Shown in pieces: positions 45,165 through 55,583 of a DNA stretch of 62,542 bases. Position numbers and translations under genes: made by a program. The notes under the pieces are model-generated. The model was not told where the DNA came from. It did not search any database and saw nothing but the letters and a program-made list of their open reading frames with translations. How positions within the stretch are numbered: position 1 is the first letter of the stretch; every line of letters starts with the position of its first letter. Source of the DNA: Amoebophrya sp. A120 (lineage: Eukaryota; Sar; Dinophyceae; Syndiniales; Amoebophryaceae); the NCBI GenBank assembly GCA_905178155.1, contig CAJINV010000006.1, positions 203,212 through 265,753 of the forward strand, written 5' to 3'.

Positions 45165-46290
45165 TTAGCCGGAGGCCGCAGCCACCAGAAATTTTTTCGC
45201 CAACCACGCCGGAGACGGCATTTTAGGATATCCGGAACTGCCGACACGCTCTCCATGTGCGCGCCTCCACTCATATTGAAACTGGTTGTAGGACCAGAGC
45301 GGCGAGGTGCCGTCAGATTGTCGCCGCCACTTGTCGGCAAATTTCCGAAACGGTGTATCGAAATGAAAACACAATACTTCACTCGATAACAACATCAGCT
45401 TTGTAATGCATTTCCAGCTGTGTTTTCTCAAGGTCAAACTGCGCGCCATCGCTCTAATCAGCACGGAATGCTATCGATTGCTTGAGACTAAAATGGTGCG
45501 AGAGGACATGCACGGCGCTCTTCTTCGTGTCATTATGCATGACAAATCGATTATACAGACCAGGTGTAGTACGCTCTCCCCGTGCGGCTCGTTATATTTG
45601 TGTTGCACAAGATGAAGATCACGCAGACGCACCAACCGCACCATTCATAGGTTACATCTGACTAAGCAGCCGAGGAGGTATTGTGATTACCTTGTGGTAG
45701 ATTCGACGAAATAGCGGATGCCAATTTCTGTCAATCGGATCTTCAAAGTTATAATGCGACTCGATATCGCCTGGCGGCGCGTCGAATATGAGCTCGTGGT
45801 TCAGACAATAACCTGATGAAAGGTGGAGTACGAACCCAAGTTAGCGTTTTTCAAAATCATCAAACATCCGCTTCGTCGAGGACGAAAATGCTTTGCATCT
45901 CCAAGAAAAATTGAGCTACACTTACAACCGCAGCATCAAGTTAACAAACATTTGGTACCGTGCTTGGCGTAATATTGTCCGCGACTCCCGTAGATTTTGC
46001 TATGCTTCTGAAACAACAACTCCGTTGCCATCGCTAGACGGCATCTACCGTCAAATTTTTCGTCATGCCTGCTTGTCGCGATGCTTTTTGGTAGCGTTCG
46101 ACCCCATCCCGATATGCGTCCCTTTGTCAAAACAGTGCCGGGTGGGTTCCACACAACCAGTCGCCCGCTCCTGACTTGTTTGCACGACGAGCTTTTCCGA
46201 TACTTGCATGCACCCTTTTTAGCGGGCGCATCCTCGTGAAAGAAGTTTAGAACCTCACGAACTTGAAAAATGCAGTGCGTTCCACTTCAC
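45165..46290 (-). pseudogene. g09: CEDL/GYCLN cassette gene truncated at the block edge
   Basis: Paralogue of g07 and of the g08 C-terminus. From the right block edge downwards: FQVREVLNFFHED, RLVVWNPPG, RCRLAMATELLFQ; a phase-1 GT-AG intron (45813-45958); exon 45691-45812 starting GYCLN and ending at a GTAATC donor after FRRIYHK; then FRKFADKWRRQSDG and WSYNQFQYEW with a stop at 45165. The signal peptide and CEDL module found in g07 are missing because sequence to the right of 46290 belongs to g02 copy B. The frames that remain are open, so the truncation looks recent. Confidence 0.65.
45813..45958 (-). other. Conventional phase-1 intron before GYCLN in g09
   Basis: Donor CACG|GTACCA and acceptor CATCAG|GTTAT on the minus strand, 146 bp, matching g07 and g08 in position. 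Confidence 0.72.
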
Positions 46291-46442
46291 CGAGAGGCAG
46301 TTTCTCATGCTGGATAGGCATGATAGAGGTCGCACAGTAGAATCTGTCATGCTGGGTCGTGTATGACAGACCTCGCGCGTCATGGAAAACCTGCATGACA
46401 AGTCTTGCAACCTTCCAGACCCAGACATTTTTACATTTGATA
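46291..46442. mobile_element. Right part of split introner F1 (copy of 11169-11430)
   Basis: Only the right portion is present here; the left portion is at 19194-19301. The right end has the F1 arm and the ACCAC flank. Confidence 0.88.
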
Positions 46443-46533
46443 ACCACCCGATGTTCTTATGATTTCGTCGTTGTGTTCGCGTTCCGCTTCCTTCCCCGTT
46501 CTTTCCGCGGGTTTCTGCTCTTGCCAAAAGCCG

Positions 46534-46759
46534 TATGGGGGTGCACAACTTCCCCTCCCCCTCATTTGTATTTTTGCATGGACAGCAATACAAACACCAC
46601 CGCACATGGAGCCTGTGCATGACAAAGTCATGTGCCCAGTGTAGGACTGTTCTTTGGGCTTCCGGAATTTGTCATGCAAACAGTCCCACAGCGCAGCAAT
46701 AGCCTTGGGAATTTGGCATGACAAATGAGGGGGAGGGGGGGTTCTTGTGCACTCTCATA
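46534..46759. mobile_element. Introner F5, copy of 11522-11747
   Basis: Same ends and flanks as copy A, with few differences. Confidence 0.88.
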
Positions 46760-46839
46760 AGTTGGTGTTTCCGAACATCTCCGCATACGCCACGGCGTAC
46801 AGTTCGTCCAGCCGCTTTTGCTCCTCTATGGGATTCTCA

Positions 46840-47054
46840 AACGTTACATTCTCAGCTGTTACATGAATTTGTAATGCAAGAACCGCAACCGTCAAAGGGG
46901 CAAGCTTGCTGCTTTCGCATCACAGACTTGGCACAGATTTAGATGCTGTTTAGGCCTCCGAAGATTTGTCATGCGAAGCAGCTTGCTCTTCTTGCGGCTT
47001 ACGGTAGTTTTGCATGACAAATTCCTGTAACAGTTGAGAATGTATACGTTTGAG
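46840..47054. mobile_element. Introner F6, copy of 11828-12723 without insertion
   Basis: 215 bp. It shows the pre-insertion state of the introner interrupted in copy A. Donor and acceptor follow the F6 rule. Confidence 0.85.
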
Positions 47055-47112
47055 AACTCCATCTCCATATCCTCGTCTTCGACGGGGCTCGGAGTTGTAG
47101 ATTTGTCTTCAG

Positions 47113-47368
47113 TATGAAATGCAAAAGTGTCTGGGTCTGGAAGACTTGGAGACTTGTCATGCCTGTCCGGCATGACCAAAAAGTTTGTGATGCGTGTCCA
47201 AGAAGAGACCCTTCTGCCTGTCATGCAAAAACGCAGTTTGTCATGCGAAAAACGCAACGCAGAGAAGCGCAGATATTTCTCATGCTCGCTTGTGCATTAC
47301 AGAGCATTCATCACTATTCCCAACGCAGCATTACAAGTTTCCAGACCCAGACATTTTTGCAGTTGATA
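47113..47368. mobile_element. Introner F1, copy of 12782-13018
   Basis: 256 bp with both arms complete. Perfect repeat TTCAG. Confidence 0.92.
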
Positions 47369-48081
47369 TTCAGACGGCGGGTCGTGAAGGCGTAGCGAGG
47401 ACAACCCAGCTCCGGTTAATATTGTCCTCGTGGTCGTGTCCTGCTCCTCTATGGCGCCAGCACAAGCTGAACGCGTTTGCTCGAAGCTCTTTGCTTCTCG
47501 CGTTGCAGCACTGCCACCGGCTTCCTCCTCTTTCAGACAGCCGGGAAGACTACTCCTGCTTCCTCCGCTTTTAGCACTTTTCATGATAACAGATTCCGGG
47601 AGACGGGTCAAAATGGATGAGAAATCGACTCTCGGAATAAAGGACAGTGGACCACGCTCTGCAACTTCTTCCGGGCGTGACGAAGATGATCGTGGTGGTT
47701 GAAAGGCCGGGGCCTCATCCACCTTTTCTTGCACGTCCACCTTCACGAATGCTGGCGTTCGATCGCTTGTTGATGATACTCCCGCGGCCGCGCAGCGTCC
47801 ATTATAGTTTGTTGTATGTGCACGTGCAACATCTGCCGACGTGAGAAGTTGTCCTGTCTCACTTGTTCGTCGTCGTGCTGTGCAAGCGTTATTCAAAAAA
47901 GCGTCTCCTCCATCTCCGACGTCTTGAGGCCCGTTTCTTCGGGTCATGGCGCTGCAGGAGCAGCTCCTGTCAGCGCTATGCACTTCCTGATCTAGTAGTA
48001 CCGAGCGCGTTCCTCGTAGTTCTTCCGGCACGTAGTTTTTCATGCCGAGGGGGGTTTGCTTTGCAGTTACTCCTGTTGCCT

Positions 48082-48328
48082 TATGCATTGCAAATATATC
48101 TGGGTTGTCATGCGAGTGTCCGAATCATACGCACACTGTATTGCGAAGCAGCGCATGACAAGTTTCTGAGCGACTCTATCTAGCGTCAACCGCATGGCAA
48201 AATTGCCTTTTTGCATGGCAAACAAGTGGCACTGTAGCGCACGGAGCATGACAGACTTTTCTCTATTGTCGACCAAGCATGACAAACTTGCATTCTTGTT
48301 CCAGACCCAGACATATTTGCATGTGATA
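48082..48328. mobile_element. Introner F1 variant, copy of 13735-13978
   Basis: 247 bp, perfect repeat TGCCT. Three extra bases near the right arm compared with copy A. Confidence 0.92.
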
Positions 48329-48411
48329 TGCCTCTGCGCTGGCGGTACTCGTCGTCCACTGCGGGATCGTTGGCGCTGTTGGTTTCTTCAAAATTGACTT
48401 CGGAGGAAATG

Positions 48412-48667
48412 TATGCATTGCAAAATCAAAATTGTCGTCGAATGAGTACTACAAAACAGCCAGCATAGCATTAATATTACTCCGGCGGTTCGGAGTCGAA
48501 TTGCAATACAAATTTTTACTTCACGAACAAAAACGCAGTTTGTCAACGTGCTAGGTAGAAGATCAGTATCAGGCAATAGCAAAACGATAAATCTGTCATG
48601 CGTGGCCGCGACTACTAGCTACCACACTACCAGTACGACTGCGATGCTTTTCATCTTGCAGGGGATA
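48412..48667. mobile_element. Introner F2-like, copy of 14062-14317
   Basis: Same diverged ends as copy A. Confidence 0.72.
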
Positions 48668-48843
48668 ACACGACAGCACATTGTGCCGCTTTTCCGGGGG
48701 CAGCGGCGTGGTGCGTTTCCGCAGGTGGTTGGCTGCTCGGTCTTCCGGCTCTTGTAGTGACAGAGAAGAACTACTACCAGGGAAAGAGAATCTACTTTCT
48801 TCGGTGAAATAATCGACGCAAGAAGTAGCCGTAGGATTTTTCT

Positions 48844-49095
48844 TATCAAGTGCAAAAATGTCTGGGTCTGGAAGAATATATGTTTGTCATGCTTGTCTGG
48901 CATGACTCTTAAATCTGTCATGCACGTTACCCAAGAGCTCCGTTTTTCTGTGATGCAGAAGCGCAGTTTGTCATGCAGAATAGGCAACAGCTAGGAGCTC
49001 AGAAACTTGTCATGCTGACCCAGCATTTGTAGCCTCATCATGAGACGCTACCCAGCATCACAAGTTCCCAGACCCAGACATTTTTACATTTGATA
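48844..49095. mobile_element. Introner F1, copy of 14494-14745
   Basis: Perfect repeat TTTCT, arms intact. Confidence 0.92.
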
Positions 49096-49145
49096 TTTCT
49101 TGCTCGTCATATCAGCTGTTGTTGTACCAAACAGCCGCGGGTCGC

Positions 49146-49467
49146 TATCGAAAGGAAAAATCCCCCCTCCCCATATCGAAATGGAAATCTGTGATGCGGG
49201 ATTTGTGTACCCAAATCGCCTTTGTCTTGCAGTAGAAGACTGCAGGTAGATGCAAAGCCCGAGTAGAGGCCATTTGGTGTAGGCCCCTAGCAAGGCAGGC
49301 GCGTCCTCCTTAGGACATACAGCATTACCAATTGCCTGCAGAACGCGGCGGGGTTTTTGGGTTTGCCTTCTTGCAATACAGAGACGATTTGAGGTCTCAA
49401 ATCGGCATCACAAATTTTCAGAAGTATCCCGTTTTGATATGGGGAGGGGGGATTTTTCCTTTCGATA
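49146..49467. mobile_element. Introner F4, copy of 14796-15117
   Basis: Flanks GTCGC and GTCAC, arms intact. Confidence 0.9.
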
Positions 49468-49709
49468 GTCACTAGGCAGGCCGGTCGCCGACGACGCGCA
49501 GTGGATCTTCTGCACGACGCCGGGCTCCTGCAACAAGACGTAGCCGCGTGACGACGACCCGTTGTCATCTTCGCCTTTTTTCGCAACGGCGACGGAGGTG
49601 GTATTGCTGGTTGAAGGTCTGTTCACTCCACCTTTCGACGTCGTTTTTGGCCGCGGGGGGACGGAGCAAGCAGCAGGGGACGATCCAGCTGCAGTCTTCT
49701 TGATAGGGG

Positions 49710-49963
49710 TATCAAATGCAAATATGTCTAGGTCTGGAAACTTGTAATGCTGAGTTGTGAATAGTAAGTGCTCTGTAATGCACAGCCAAGCATGAGAAAT
49801 ATTTGCGGGGCTACAGTGTTGCGTTTTCCGCATGACAAACTGCGTCTTTGCATGACAAGCAAATGGGTCTCTTCTTGGACACGCATCACAGACTTTTCAG
49901 TCATGCCAGACAAGCATGACAAACCTTGCATCTTTCCCGACCCAGACATTTTTGCAATGCATA
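49710..49963. mobile_element. Introner F1, copy of 15360-15613
   Basis: Lies between the same duplicated exons as in copy A. Flanks AGGGG and CGGGG. Confidence 0.9.
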
Positions 49964-50030
49964 CGGGGGGACGGAGCAAGCAGCAGGTGACGATCTACCT
50001 GAAGATCCTCGTCCATCTGCAGTCTTCTTG

Positions 50031-50249
50031 TATCGCAAGAATAAACTGTTTCACTGTGAACTTGTGATGCAGAAAATGGATCGCAGACGTGTGTGTCATG
50101 CTACACATGCAAGACAGTTGATTTCTAGCTGTGTATTCCCTTGGGAACCCCGCATGACAGATTTTCAGTGTCATGCGTAACAAACTTGTGATGCAGATTT
50201 TGCAAAATCAGCACAGTGAAACAGTTTTTTCGTGGGATATCTTGATAGT
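50031..50249. mobile_element. Introner F7-like, copy of 15681-15899
   Basis: Perfect repeat TCTTG, arms with AAACTGTTTCACTGTG. Confidence 0.9.
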
Positions 50250-50468
50250 ATCGACTAGTACTGAGCTGCCCTGTGTTACCGCAGGGGTCGTACTACTCAA
50301 AAATACAGCGGGTCCTTTATTCATCGCACGCCGGGCTGAGGACGACCGCCCCCGGGACGACCTGGACCGCGGCGGTTCTTGCTGTTGGGTTGTGCGCCGG
50401 ATTAATAACATCGGCAGCGTGTTGTGTTCCCTACGAAAGCACTCCCGGATCCCGAGCGCTAGGCCCTT

Positions 50469-50730
50469 GATGCATTGCAAAAACGTCTGGGTCTGGAAGA
50501 ATGAGCGATTTGTCATGCAGCTTTTCCATGGCCCATGAGGTCTGGAATGCAGGACCTAGCATGACAGACTCTGTGGGATCTCTCTGATGCCTATCCTGCA
50601 TGAGAAACTCCCTCCCGACTTGGTCAAAACTGGACGACTTTTGGTAATCATGCAACACAGATTTTTGCATGCTCCAGATTTAGCATGACAAGTTGCATTC
50701 TTCCAGACCCAGACACTTTTACATTTGATA
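50469..50730. mobile_element. Introner F1 variant, copy of 16119-16380
   Basis: Perfect repeat CCCTT. Confidence 0.92.
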
Positions 50731-50845
50731 CCCTTGATGCCCTTCTGATCGAGTTTTCCGGTCGTCTGGGTTAGGTAAATTTTTAAACAATCTGCCCGCA
50801 CCGCAGCCTCCCGCCTCTCGTCGCTGATCCGTCGCTATGCATTGC

Positions 50846-50990
50846 AAAAGTATCGCACTCGTATAAATGCATTACGGATTTCCTCAGCATAAAAAATAAA
50901 ATTTGTAATGCGGACTTACCTTTTCCTTCAGCAAAAGATTTGTAATCCATGTTTGCGATTACTACGGGTGCGATACTTTTGCACAGGATA
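50846..50990. mobile_element. Introner F2, copy of 16496-16640
   Basis: Perfect repeat GTCGC. Confidence 0.93.
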
Positions 50991-51306
50991 GTCGCCAAAT
51001 CTCGCGGAGTTCCGACTGCAATAAAATTTCGAGCTTCGCCGCAATGTCCTTGTCACCGCCTTGCGCAAAGCCGGTTTTCCGTCGTTGCTCCGGGGAGAGG
51101 AGGTGCTGATGAATGAGTTCTTTCTCGTAGTTGTCGTCTAGTTTCTGGTTCGCGTAAACAATGGTAACAGTCTCGTCGAGGTCGTGATCCGTATTAGTTT
51201 TGATTGATGCGCGGACCGCGGTTTTTCTTTCCACCTCCGAGGTCGTGTCCTTTGCAGCGTCCGGGTCCGCCCCCTCCTGCAGGTGGTTCGATTTATTCAT
51301 CTTCAA

Positions 51307-51560
51307 TATCACACTGAAAAATCCCCCCTCCCCATATCAAAACGGAAATCTGTGATGCAGATTTGTGGGCACAAATCAGCTTTGTGATGCTAGAGGGCAA
51401 AAATGCTAGAGGGTTGTAGTGCTGTCTAGTGTGGGAAAGTGTTGCAGCTCGAGGATGACAGGAGGCAACTGGAAGTGGGAAACAGCATGACAGATTGCCT
51501 GCAATTTAGGCCGCAGCTTCGTCTCTTGGCCTTCTAGCAATACAAGTCGATTTGTGTACT
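51307..51560. mobile_element. Introner F4, copy of 16957-17280, cut by the gap
   Basis: The left arm and TTCAA flank are present. The right end is lost in the N run. Confidence 0.85.
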
Positions 51561-51660
51561 NNNNNNNNNNNNNNNNNNNNNNNNNNNNNNNNNNNNNNNN
51601 NNNNNNNNNNNNNNNNNNNNNNNNNNNNNNNNNNNNNNNNNNNNNNNNNNNNNNNNNNNN
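51561..51660. other. Assembly gap (100 N)
   Basis: One hundred N, a conventional placeholder length. Its left side matches copy A to 17220. Its right side does not resume homology until about 51770. Confidence 0.98.
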
Positions 51661-51769
51661 ACCAAAGCAAAACAACGCCCAAACCCGGGAGCCCAAAAGC
51701 GGCACCCCTTGCGCAGGCGAATCCCGGCGGCACGGCGGGTCTTTTGACTATCTCCTGGGGGGTTTCTTT

Positions 51770-52182
51770 TTTTCCATTACCGCACTGCTGGCTGTATCAA
51801 AAACAAAATTCAACGTTCTTGTTGTGCGAAAAAAATTCTTCGCGTTTTTTAAGCAGATCAGAGCTTAAAGCCAATATACATCGAGCCAAGCGTGAACGAA
51901 AATTCTTCAAAATCTCCATCAACCCAAACTGCTAGAGAAACGAAACAGTAGTTGCCATCTTCCATCCATGTTATCCAGCCTTCGGAGCTTTTGTTTTTTG
52001 CATCAACATCAAACCGCAGATCCTCATTCCGGCTTCTGATTCCAACATCAGGTTTCGTTCTATATGAAGCAGCAATTTAAGTTTTGTTTCCTTCGAGCAC
52101 TATCAGACGACCTTTTCAAAAACAAATTTTCGCCTTCACTACACAAAACACTGAGTCCGCATGTTGTGAAGAACAATTCGAG
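51770..52182. repeat. Right end of the tandem duplication, copy B
   Basis: Aligns by eye with 18290-18695 at roughly 90 percent identity, ending at a GTTGTGAA-AACAATTC stretch shared by both. This defines the right edge of the duplicated unit. Confidence 0.72.
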
Positions 52183-52511
52183 ATGAAGAAACGCATATTT
52201 ACTGAACACCATCGATATCTATTCATCGGAAAAATGCTATGACGGCGCAAATTTTGAAGTGCTGAAATTATGTGTTTCTTTTTGTTGACATGGGTATAAG
52301 AGATGGAAATGACCCATGAGGTCTTAGTATGACAGATGCTGCGAGAGGATCTCTATCTTTATCCTGCGTGAGAAATACCTCCCCCTCAACGAGCTGGTCA
52401 AAAGTGGACAACATCTTTTGGTGATCAGGCGACACAGATTTTTGCATGATCCAAACTTAGCATGACAAGTTGCCATCCTTCAAACCCAGATCGATATTCG
52501 CAATGCACAGC
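52183..52511. other. Spacer with a decayed F1 introner
   Basis: From about 52306 to 52508 the sequence resembles the interior and right arm of the F1 copy at 16119-16380 (GACCCATGAGGTCT, AGCATGACAAGTTGC, GCAATGCACA), but the left arm is absent. No gene. Confidence 0.6.
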
Positions 52512-54908
52512 TCATCCTCCGATTCCCAATTCCCGTATCAACGTCGGTTCATCCATATGCAGTGCAAAAGTATCGTACTAGTGTAAATTGCATATACAAA
52601 TTTCCTCAGCATTAGAAATGAAATTTGTAATGCTGATTTACCTTAAGAATAAAGATTTGCAATGCATAAATGTAATTAGTACCAGTACGACACTTTTCCT
52701 TTTGCAGTGCATAATCCAGGCCGAAATGAATGCTGAGCAGCTGCAGTAGATCCCGGATGAACCTGCCCGCGAAGCCGGGTGCGCAGCCGCCGCCGGTTCG
52801 GTGGTTTTCGAGCAGACTCTATGCATTGCAAATATGTGGTCTCGGTCTGGAAACATGTAAACCTCTGATGCGCGTTTCACACCAGACAAAAATCTGTCAT
52901 GCATGGACCGGAAAAAGTCGCTCATTTCTTGTCACACAAAGAGGGCATTTGTAATGCGGACTTGCACGCCAGACCTTCTCTGTCATGCACAAGCAGCATC
53001 ACACTCTTGCTCTTCCAGACCTAGACATATTTGCATTTGATAGGCTCTCGATAGGAATGTCGAATTGCGCTCCGGTGGACAAGCCCTTCTGTTCCTCCAG
53101 CAACGTGGCTAAAAACCAGTTTTTCCGTAGCAGCAGCACCACATCCGCTAACCCCGTCTCGCTGTCCGCATACGTGGTTGCTGGTACTCCAATTTGCGCG
53201 CAGTGAGTGGCGAGTTGGGAGAAGGTCTTGTCCAGCTCGGTGAGTAAAGACTCATTCGTAGCTATCGAAAGGAAAAATCCCCCCTACCCATAACAAAACG
53301 AGATTTCTGATGCTGGATTTGTGTACACAGATCCTAGCTGTCTTGCTGGAGAGCACTGCAGGCCCCTACAAAGTGTGAGTCGAAACGTTTTGGCCTAGGC
53401 ACTTAACATGACAAAAAAAACGTCCGCGCTGTAGGCCCAACAGCATGACAATCCGCCTGCACAATGCGGCGGAACCTGCGGAGTTGCCTTCTTGCAAGAC
53501 AGGCACAATTTGTGATTACAAATCAGCATCACAAATTTCAAAAAATATACCCTTTCAGTATGGGGTAGGGGGATTTTTTCTTTTGATAGTAGCCTGTCCT
53601 CCCGTCGTGCTCCTTACTCGGTTCCCTCGTTGATCCGCGGCGAACTTTGCGGCGAGAGTAGTGTCCGCTGCCAACCTATGAAGTGCAAAGATCCCTGGAC
53701 GTCTGGAAGGTTGCAACTTGCGATGCTGTTTTTCGATTCTAAAAAAATCTGTATTGCATCACCAGCAACAGGATTGCAGTTTGTGCTACACGGTAGTAGG
53801 GGTAAGTATTTCTCATGCGGAATAGGCAACTACAGGAAGCCCGCTAAAAATCTGTGATGGTAAGCCATGCATTGCAGGCATCATGGGTCATGCAATATAT
53901 GCATGACAAACCTGGCAATCTTCCAGACCCAGACATTTTTGCATTTGATACAACCGGGCGGAAAACTTGCTGCAGATGATCGCTTGCAGGCTGGGTAACG
54001 AAAGATCGAAATCATCGACCATTGCAGGTCCAGATGCTGATGCGCTGGTGCTGGCGGCCGCGCCCTATCAAAAGAAAAACTCTCCCCTCCCCATATCGAA
54101 ACGACGGCTCTGTTGCTGGATTTGCGTACGCTTTGTCTTGCCGTAAAGCATAGCGGCCAGATCCTCAGCCTCGATAGGGGCGCAAGGGCGTAGTTGTTTA
54201 GCATCGCAACCGGCGGCCCTGTAGGCCCAACAGCATGCCAAACCGCTTCCATAATGGAACGGAAGCCTCTGCGCTTGTCTCTTTGCAAGACAAATATGAG
54301 GATTTGTGGCCCTAAAAAGATGAGCAACAGAAATTTTCGGAGCCTTCCTTTGCAATATGGGCAGGGGGGATTTTTTCTCTCAATACGCCAGTCGTTTTCG
54401 TTAGGTACTCGACTCCGAAGTACCGCTCGAAAATCTGCTCCAAGACTATGACTTGCTCAAATGCTACAATCTCAAACGTTACCATGGAATATGGAAGTCT
54501 GTGATGCAAGAAGTGCATGATCTAGCCTACTCCCACAGCATTCCGCATGACAAGTTCGGGAGTCCGAAACCGCACTAGAATCTGGCGAAATTTGTGCTGC
54601 AGAAAGTAGAACGCTCTGCGGGTTTGTCATGCTCCTCATGCAATACAAAATCCAGATTCTATTGTAGCGTTTAAGATTGTAACCACGTTTGAGCAGGTCA
54701 TAAAGACAACCAAGCTCGGTTTCCCAAAATTTCGGTTGAATTTGTGCACGTCGCCGTCCTGGTGCCGGATGGCCTCCCGCCAGAGGCTGAGAAGTTGCTG
54801 CTTGATCACTTCCCTGTCGGCAGCCTCGGTTTCCGCTTTGGTGCTTGGAGTCGCCATTATGTTCTGCAGTTGCTGATACTTGACTAATGCGGTGAATGCA
54901 GATAGCAT
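52512..54908 (-). CDS. g11: complete unknown protein of about 289 aa, six introners
   Basis: Unrecognised. The start is the ATG at 54908 (MLSAFTALVKY) and the stop is at 52512 after RELGIGG. Six introners (52556-52713, 52820-53042, 53263-53588, 53677-53950, 54066-54385, 54464-54684) and no GT-AG introns; their removal gives one frame across all seven exons, with four perfect 5-bp repeats. The protein is mostly helical: a charged N-terminal part (EAADREVIKQQLLSLWREAI), then VVTIEIVAFEQVIVLEQIF, an Ala/Ser/Thr linker, MVDDFDLSLPSLQAIICSKF, TELDKTFSQLATHCAQ, and a C-terminal helix RFIRDLLQLLSIHFGLD. No signal peptide or membrane helix was seen, so a soluble cytoplasmic or nuclear protein is likely. 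A sixth of the length depends on junctions inferred without RNA. Confidence 0.78.
52556..52713. mobile_element. Introner F2 in g11
   Basis: 158 bp. Perfect repeat ATCCA at 52551-52555 and 52714-52718. Joins HFGLD to EPTLI shortly before the stop. Confidence 0.92.
52820..53042. mobile_element. Introner F1 variant in g11
   Basis: 223 bp. Repeat GACTC versus GGCTC. Joins IPIES to LLENH. Confidence 0.88.
53263..53588. mobile_element. Introner F4 in g11
   Basis: 326 bp. Perfect repeat GTAGC at 53258-53262 and 53589-53593. Joins GGQAT to NESLL. Confidence 0.93.
53677..53950. mobile_element. Introner F1 in g11
   Basis: 274 bp. Perfect repeat CAACC at 53672-53676 and 53951-53955. Joins FSARL to AADTT. 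Confidence 0.92.
54066..54385. mobile_element. Introner F4 in g11
   Basis: 320 bp. Repeat CGCCC versus CGCCA. Joins LTKTTG to AAAST. Confidence 0.9.
54464..54684. mobile_element. Introner F6 in g11
   Basis: About 221 bp. Minus-strand donor AAT|CTTAAACG and acceptor CGTT|TGAGATT follow the F6 rule and join VVTI to EIVAFE in frame. No clear 5-bp repeat. Confidence 0.78.
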
Positions 54909-55583
54909 GTTACTAATACAACTTCTATCAGTTCTGCATCAGATACTTAAGGGGCTCAGAACCAGAATAAGTGAAAAATAGTAAAATCCATCCGTGTGAA
55001 AAAAAAAGTTCTCGTTGTGCTGATATTTTTATAAAAGAATGGGAGCTGCTGGCCTTCTTGATCGGGGTCTGTGAGAGTTTACACGAGAGCAGGACGATCT
55101 TCACAAACAGAGACAGACGATAGAGCACAGCAAATGCTCTATTTGGTACTTAGCTGGTAAGGATAATTTTCGAAAGTTACATGTAGTGCAAGAAGCTAGA
55201 AGTATGCGTTTGTCGCACCAGAACTCGACAGCTTGCGAACAGGTAAGCTTATCAGGTGAGGAGGAGGACCTTCCGAGGAAAAGAACAGTCGTTTTTCGCC
55301 GATTTCCGCTGCAATGATTGCGGATTAGCAAGAACTACTTACACAGCAGGAACACAAACTCAACTCCCTACAACATCCATAAAGACTTCTCTTTCTTTCA
55401 CTTTGTGTTGCTTATCTTCCTTTAGTTTTACTGGCTCCAACACTTCTTCGTGATATGTTGCTTTTTTGTTCAACACAACTTCTGTCGACGGCGCGAAAGT
55501 AATAATTAATCAAATCCACCGCTGCTAACGCTAACCATGCATGAGAAGCGAACTCAGCGACAAATTCACATTTTTAGCATCGT
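54909..55583. other. Spacer, no supported gene
   Basis: AT-rich sequence upstream of g11 and downstream of g12, with only short unrelated open frames. Confidence 0.45.

Larger units (their letters stand above)
19302..46290. mobile_element. 27-kb block interrupting a duplicated introner
   Basis: Sequence on the left (to 19301) matches copy A up to 11276, and sequence on the right (from 46291) resumes at 11282, so only five bases are missing. Near the two ends is a perfect 18-bp inverted repeat (19379-19396 and 46261-46278; half sequence GCACTGCATTTTTCAAGT). The block carries g03-g09. The last gene, g09, is cut at the right boundary, which argues against a neatly self-contained element. No transposase or integrase was recognised. 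Confidence 0.6.
46291..51560 (-). pseudogene. g02 copy B, fragment 2
   Basis: Near-identical copy of 11282-17220 of g02, starting inside the introner equivalent to 11169-11430 and ending at the N gap. Differences seen: no 678-bp insertion in the F6 introner, an intact left arm in the F1 introner at 47113, a 3-bp in-frame exon deletion near 47537, small indels inside introners and a few substitutions. All exons stay open. Because the next exon lies 27 kb away at 19106, the copy cannot make the full protein unless the assembly order is wrong. Confidence 0.8.
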
